A stretch of DNA of 64,000 nucleotides from Perkinsus chesapeaki (Eukaryota > Perkinsozoa > Perkinsida > Perkinsidae), in contig JAAPAO010000002.1 in the NCBI GenBank assembly GCA_013115145.1, positions 186,001 to 250,000 of the forward strand, given 5' to 3'. A model generated the notes under the pieces. That model was not told the origin of the DNA. It was given only the letters and a program-made list of their open reading frames with translations, and searched no databases. The stretch's first letter is position 1. The number at the start of each line of letters is the position of its first letter. Made by a program: the position numbers and the translations under genes. This document shows positions 59,601-64,000 of this stretch, piece by piece.

Positions 59601-60734
59601 CTATTCGCGGGCTACCATTTTTGACTTGGATATATTTGGGCGGTCACGGGTATTGTTCAGTAGAATGGGTAGTGCTGCAGTGTATCGATTTCTTGTATCT
59701 CGGGAGAAATCGCATGTTGTTCGAGCATTCAACTGAGTTCCTACACTCTCGTTTGTTAGTCTCATTTGAACTGTTCTTCTGCGATGACGGTGAAGTGGTA
59801 TGTGCTTCTACGGAACCCCACTGCAAGGCCTACTGGTTGCTGAAGGAGAATCCTAATTGGTAGGGCTTTGGACTCCTTCCTGCCAGTAATATCTCCTCCA
59901 GCTTCTTCTTTACTGTTAACTGGAGGATGGCGCCGTTCCATTGCACCAATACTTTCATGGTCAACAAGAACGCGCCGTGGCTGCAGTCTGAGACGGATGA
60001 AGTAATGATAATGGGAGGCTCCTCGTTGATTAGTTCCTTCCGAGTGTGATTGTTTCAAGTCGACGATCCGCGAAATAACGTGTGTGAGAAGATAGCTTGA
60101 GTGGGTATATCCCACGGGAGAACTCTTAGAACTAGAAATTTCTCTTAGAAGGCTTTCAAAAGTCTTTCATTTGATTTTCAGCCCTATGGAATCCTCATGC
60201 AGCGGTTCTTGGGTATGGATGATGAGGAGCGCAACGGTCGTCTGAAGGTTATCCCTTCCGTGGCTGAGGGTCCGTGGATCGTTAAGAAGGTAGTCTATTG
60301 GAAGGTTTACGTAAGCAGGCAAGGCATTCTGACTTGTATTTAGGCAGTGGGGCAAACTCCTGCTATCATCGGCCGAAAGCTTACTACAACACATTTCACT
60401 GGCGACCGTTTCGTTGAAGTATCGGTCGACGTTTTCTCGAGTGCTGCAGCTAGGCACATGATGTCACTGGTCCGTAACTTATGCCTCTTTCAAAATGACT
60501 ACTTCTGTTAGGTTGTCGGTGCTGCCAAGAAGCTTGTAATTGATGTCGGGTTCGTGCTGGAAGGCCATTCCGAGGTACTTGTCTGGGTTCAACGGTCTTT
60601 TCATGTATCTTACTTAGGACGAGCTTCCGGAGCGGCTGTTGGGCGGATTCCGCCTGAGAAAGGCAGACCTCGTAACGTGTCGACGATTCAAGCGAGAAGA
60701 GACGGAGAGCGACGCCAGTCGGAACTCGGCATGA
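56700..60734 (+). CDS. EDR2/DUF1336-type lipid-binding protein (spliced, 5' end uncertain)
   Basis: The C-terminal exons carry the DUF1336 (EDR2_C) signature: FQPYGILMQRFLGMDDEERN, VAEGPWIVKK, AVGQTPAIIGRKLTTTHFTG, DRFVEVSVDVFSSAAARHMM, KKLVIDVGFVLEGHSE and ELPERLLGGFRLRKADLVTC, with a TGA at 60732-60734. In plants this domain follows PH and START domains and binds phosphoinositide or other membrane lipids. The upstream part has a Ser/His-rich stretch (about 56810-56900), a charged region (SDSDELYEKEYLNSLKHKSS), two Gly/Ala-rich hydrophobic segments at about 57360-57580, a helical region (MAALDEVIGSFSPWVQQQYV) and SVNKVGLPISYDTFDHSDFQ. The gene could be two genes. I placed the start at the first ATG of the Ser/His-rich exon (MEHKELCGLCG). 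Confidence 0.65.
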
Positions 60735-61016
60735 TTCATCATATTGCATTGTTAGCCTGTTTGGCAGTGGCCGGTTTGTTATGCCAGTGTCACGTTTTTT
60801 CAAGGCGTTTGTTCTTCTCCCTTGAGGGTCTTTTGCCGCTTTTGAGTTTGCTGTGCGCTCGTTTGTGTAAACATCATACTGTATGCATTTGTCTGTCCAC
60901 CGGGGATTCCATACAAAATTGCCTTTCTCTCAAAGCGGGTATGCTTGCGTTTGAGTGCTAAAGAATGGCCTCTGAGTGATCCGAGCTAGGGTTTGCCCAC
61001 AGGGTCGTATCTTCCC

Positions 61017-62872
61017 ATGTCTTCGCCTTCCACCGACCCCAGCGAGATTCCCACCGATCTCGAACAGAACGAGGAACCGTCGGTTATCACACAGGTAACC
61101 TGAGTCCAGCTGCAGATATATTGATCTAGTTTTATAAGGTCGAAGGAGTCTTCACCACGAAACTGCCGGAGCAGTACCACATACCTGATGATCCCATCGT
61201 ACTCGAAGGATCCCTGTCGCGCTCTGGTATATGTCTTTCTTCCAATATACGTTCGCAATTGTCGTTGCTATGTAGGTCTCTCGTCTATGTTGAATGATCT
61301 CCTGTCATTGGACGAGCCAGCTGTTTTCGACTTCATTGTCAACGGGCAGTTCCTGCGGACTAGCCTTGCCGACTTCTACAGCCAGAACGGTCTCTCCAGT
61401 GAAGTCGCATGCAAGATAGAGTGCGCTGGAGTTAACCTTACTATCTGGAACTTGACGAACTTCACTTCAGATATGTTCTCGCTATGCCCGAGCCGGAGAC
61501 CTCTGAGGTCACTCAAGAGGAGGAATGGCTCTCGTGCGTTGAGATTGTTGGAGGGGCGGATTCTCGGTTCTATGCTACTGGGTCAATGAAAGGTAGGAAT
61601 AAAACACCGTCCAATCGTGCCCAGCCTTTCCATAGGTTCCTGGAGCTTGTACGCTGGTGAAGGTCATCATAAGCTCTTTGGGCAGCGGGACTCCGACGCG
61701 TCAGTGCTGTCCCTCGCTGGGCTTGACGATGTTATTGCTACTGGTACACATACTTGGGAGTCCCACATTTCCGCACTTGCTTCTGCCTTAGGCAGCCGGG
61801 ATGGCCTAGTTCGATTCTACTCTCTTGCGGATAACAAGAAGTCATCGAAGCTCATGTCCAGTGCGAATAACGGGATTAAAGGAGGGTAACTATCACTGCA
61901 GTTAACATAGCCATTGATGAGAACTGTGCTCTCTAGGATCGCGGCTGTGACGGCGCTCACCATTTCATCTGATGGAAGTATCGTGGTGGCTGGTGATGCC
62001 GGGGGTCTCCTAGCCTTGTATAACGTTCCCAGCGGTAAGTGCAAAAGCACTCGGTTCTCATACTGCAGTGCATTCCGTTCTTTCAGATTCGTCTCGTGAT
62101 ATTACTGGGCCTAGGGCCGTTTTTGCCGATCACCACATGGAAGACTGTGGAGTGACTAGGTATGCGATGATAAATTGCCCAGCTCGCTATCTTGGTGGCA
62201 CTTAGATTGGTCAAGCTTGATGCAGAGACCGTCATGTCATCTTCCCTTGATAACACGTTGGCTCTCTGGGATATCTTAGCAGTTAAGCGCAAGGCAGTTC
62301 TTCCCTGTGCAAGGTAAGCGTATCGAATTGTCGGTGACGAAGTCAACGGTACCGCGGCGTTTGATACCTTTGCGATTTTGGCGTTCGTAAGGTATCGACC
62401 TTTTTAGAGCCGCCACCGCCCTAGCGGTATCCAACAACAAGAAGGTAGTCTGCACTGGCCATGATGATGGTCGTGTCGCTTACTGGGACCTACGTACTGC
62501 CCGAGAGGAGCTTGAACTCATACAGCAGTATAGGACACATGAGCGTCTAATTACGGGGGTTGGTTGCTATGGCAAATTGATGATTGATTGCGTCTCTGTT
62601 AGGTATCATGGAACCCGTCAAGTGCTTACTTGGTGGCTACTAGTTCTCTCGATGGCACTGTGCGTCTCTACGATTCGCGCTCAGCCCGCCTCCCGCTTCA
62701 GCGCTGTGACATGCCCCAAGATGTAGCAGTAACCGGATGCGCCTGGCTCGATGACAAGGTACATGAAACTTCGATCAGTTCATGCTTCATTCTTCCTTCT
62801 TAGGTTATCCTATCCTCTGGCTCGGATGGTAAAGTGAGGACACACATGATCAACCCCTCCTTGGTTGACTAG
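61017..62872 (+). CDS. WDR12: WDR12/Ytm1 ribosome-biogenesis WD40 protein (spliced)
   Basis: Exons 1-3 begin 61017-61094, 61139-61226 and 61276 onward. An acidic N-terminus (SSPSTDPSEIPTDLEQNEEP) leads into the NLE domain: VEGVFTTKLPEQYHIPDDPI, LSSMLNDLLSLDEPAVFDFI and NGQFLRTSLADFYSQNGLSS, all matching WDR12. WD40 blades follow, e.g. TALTISSDGSIVVAGDAGGL, MSSSLDNTLALWDI, VCTGHDDGRVAYWDL, VATSSLDGTVRLYDS and LSSGSDGKVRTH. The stop is at 62870-62872. WDR12 works with Pes1 and Bop1 (Ytm1-Nop7-Erb1 in yeast) in 27S pre-rRNA processing and 60S assembly in the nucleolus. Confidence 0.9.
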
Positions 62873-63035
62873 TCGACAAGGTGGTGCCGATGGAAGGCAT
62901 AACGTCATTCAAACGTACATTCCTGGATTACCAAAGGAGGTTTCTTATCAATTTCCCAACTGCTTAGTTTGTTCAGTATTACAGAGATATGGCGAGGGAA
63001 TGGGATGAGTAACTTAGTACTATATTGAGCCTTTT

Positions 63036-64000
63036 ATGGAAACAACAGCCTTCAGGGATTTTGAGTGCGCCTTCGATGAGACAGACGTTATTGTCTTAGA
63101 TAGCGGGTCCGGGTTTACCAAGGCCGGCTTTAGTGGTTGTGAGGTCCCAGCTCGAGTTGTGCCAACGATTGCATTTCACGATACGATTCCTCGGGGGGGT
63201 AAGCTCGCCTCCTAGGCAGGCTTGAGGTTTCCTATCAGATTCTTTCGATGCCAACGTAGGAGTTAGTGCGCATACGAATATTAGTAGCCGGGCAAGCACT
63301 GCTAACGACCAACGCGTGAAACTCTACGGCAACGATGCCTTGGAAGCCTTCACCAGCAGTAACCAGGCGCAACCTATCAGGTTCGCCCGTCTCAAAATCG
63401 GATCATATTCTCGGTTCCTAGACCGGTATTGCGCGGAGAAATAGTGGACAAGGAAGACTTGGAGGGGTTATGGAGCCACATTCTGAAGAAAATAGTTAGG
63501 GGCTCCAAATGGGGCCGTGACGGTAAACTTTTCCCCGGTCGCTGGTACATATAACTGGCTGTATGAAGGTGAGGTATCACTAGAAGGTTTTCCAGTATTG
63601 CTGGCGGATTGCCCCTCGAGCTCAGCTGTTGCAACGGCTAGTAACCAGCCTCTAGTGGGGGTTGGTGGCAATAGCTTCACGCGAGCGTGGATGGCGGAAG
63701 TAATTGCAGAGAATAGGGCCGGTATCAAAGAGCATGTTCTTCATAGGTTATGTTTGAGAAGTTTAGGGCACCGGCTGTAGCTGTTGTCAACACAGCGGCA
63801 CTATCTCTTTTCTCAACGGGCGTGCCCACTGGACTGGTCATTGATATTGGTGAAGGGGTAGCTAAACCTCACTAAGGCTCATTTATCGCTTTGGAACTCC
63901 AGGTTACACATGCCACGCCCGTTTTCCAAGGATTTGCTATCCCCCATGCAACCTTCCGATTGGACAGAGCGGGTAATATTCTTGAATCGAGTATTCGGTT
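63036..64000 (+). CDS. Actin-related protein (5' part, runs off the window)
   Basis: ATG 63036 gives METTAFRDFECAFDETDV and then the actin phosphate-1 motif VIVLDSGSGFTKAGFSG. Further exons encode NDALEAFTSSNQAQPIRF, RPVLRGEIVDKEDLEGLWSH, LEGFPVLLADCPSSS, FRAPAVAVVNTAALSLFSTG and the phosphate-2 motif TGLVIDIGEG, then VTHATPVFQGFAIPHATFRL. Divergence from actin (SGSGFTKAG for NGSGMCKAG, FPVLLADCP for HPVLLTEAP) makes it an Arp rather than conventional actin. I cannot tell which Arp class. It continues beyond 64000. Confidence 0.85.

Overview
The window is nuclear DNA of a eukaryote with dense, very short spliceosomal introns. Most are 43-70 nt, all modelled ones are GT-AG, and they often sit at the same position and phase in paralogues. 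Genes lie on both strands with short spacers. The gene set (AP-3 delta, TBC1D22, PIG-A, katanin p60, tubulin cofactor B, Nup42, CCZ1, LMBR1, an EDR2-type protein, WDR12, an actin-related protein, a BK-type K+ channel, a sestrin) fits a protist. The compact intron architecture and the cluster of secreted C69-type dipeptidases make an alveolate, most likely a Perkinsus-like species, my best guess. That is inference, not proof. I saw no rRNA, tRNA, CRISPR array, IS element or viral gene.

Layout. 0-11.1 kb: three C69-type dipeptidase genes on the minus strand, with an AP-3 delta adaptin gene (6.0-9.0 kb) between the second and third. Copies 1 and 2 have nearly identical exon structures. Copy 3 is intronless and shares an unusually identical 192-bp tract with copy 1. 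Copy 2 carries two tandem, interchangeable first exons. 11.7-16.5 kb: a coiled-coil gene (-), a probable mitochondrial protein (+) and a TBC1D22-type Rab GAP (+). 17-23.8 kb: a large Slo/BK-type K+ channel with RCK domains (+). 24.3-26.9 kb: a probable mitochondrial gene (-) and a small multi-span membrane protein (+). 27.4-29.7 kb: PIG-A (+). 30.5-33.7 kb: a possible small secreted peptide and a sestrin (-). 34.3-36.1 kb: an intronless 605-aa protein built from seven copies of an unfamiliar 45-52 aa repeat (+). 36.6-42.2 kb: an unidentified gene, tubulin cofactor B and katanin p60, all minus strand. 42.3-47.0 kb: a 319-aa unknown (-), a secreted Ser/Thr-rich protein (+), a Nup42-type nucleoporin (-) and a 363-aa unknown (-). 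47.2-56.0 kb: CCZ1, a MAP2K-like kinase and an LMBR1 protein (all -). 56.7-64 kb: an EDR2-type protein, WDR12/Ytm1 and the 5' part of an actin-related protein (all +).

Several products act in endomembrane traffic (AP-3, TBC1D22, CCZ1, LMBR1, EDR2-type) and two adjacent ones in tubulin handling (TBCB, katanin), but nothing here suggests an operon. Exon coordinates in the evidence fields were worked out by hand from GT/AG sites, reading-frame continuity and remembered family motifs. No alignment or transcript data were available.
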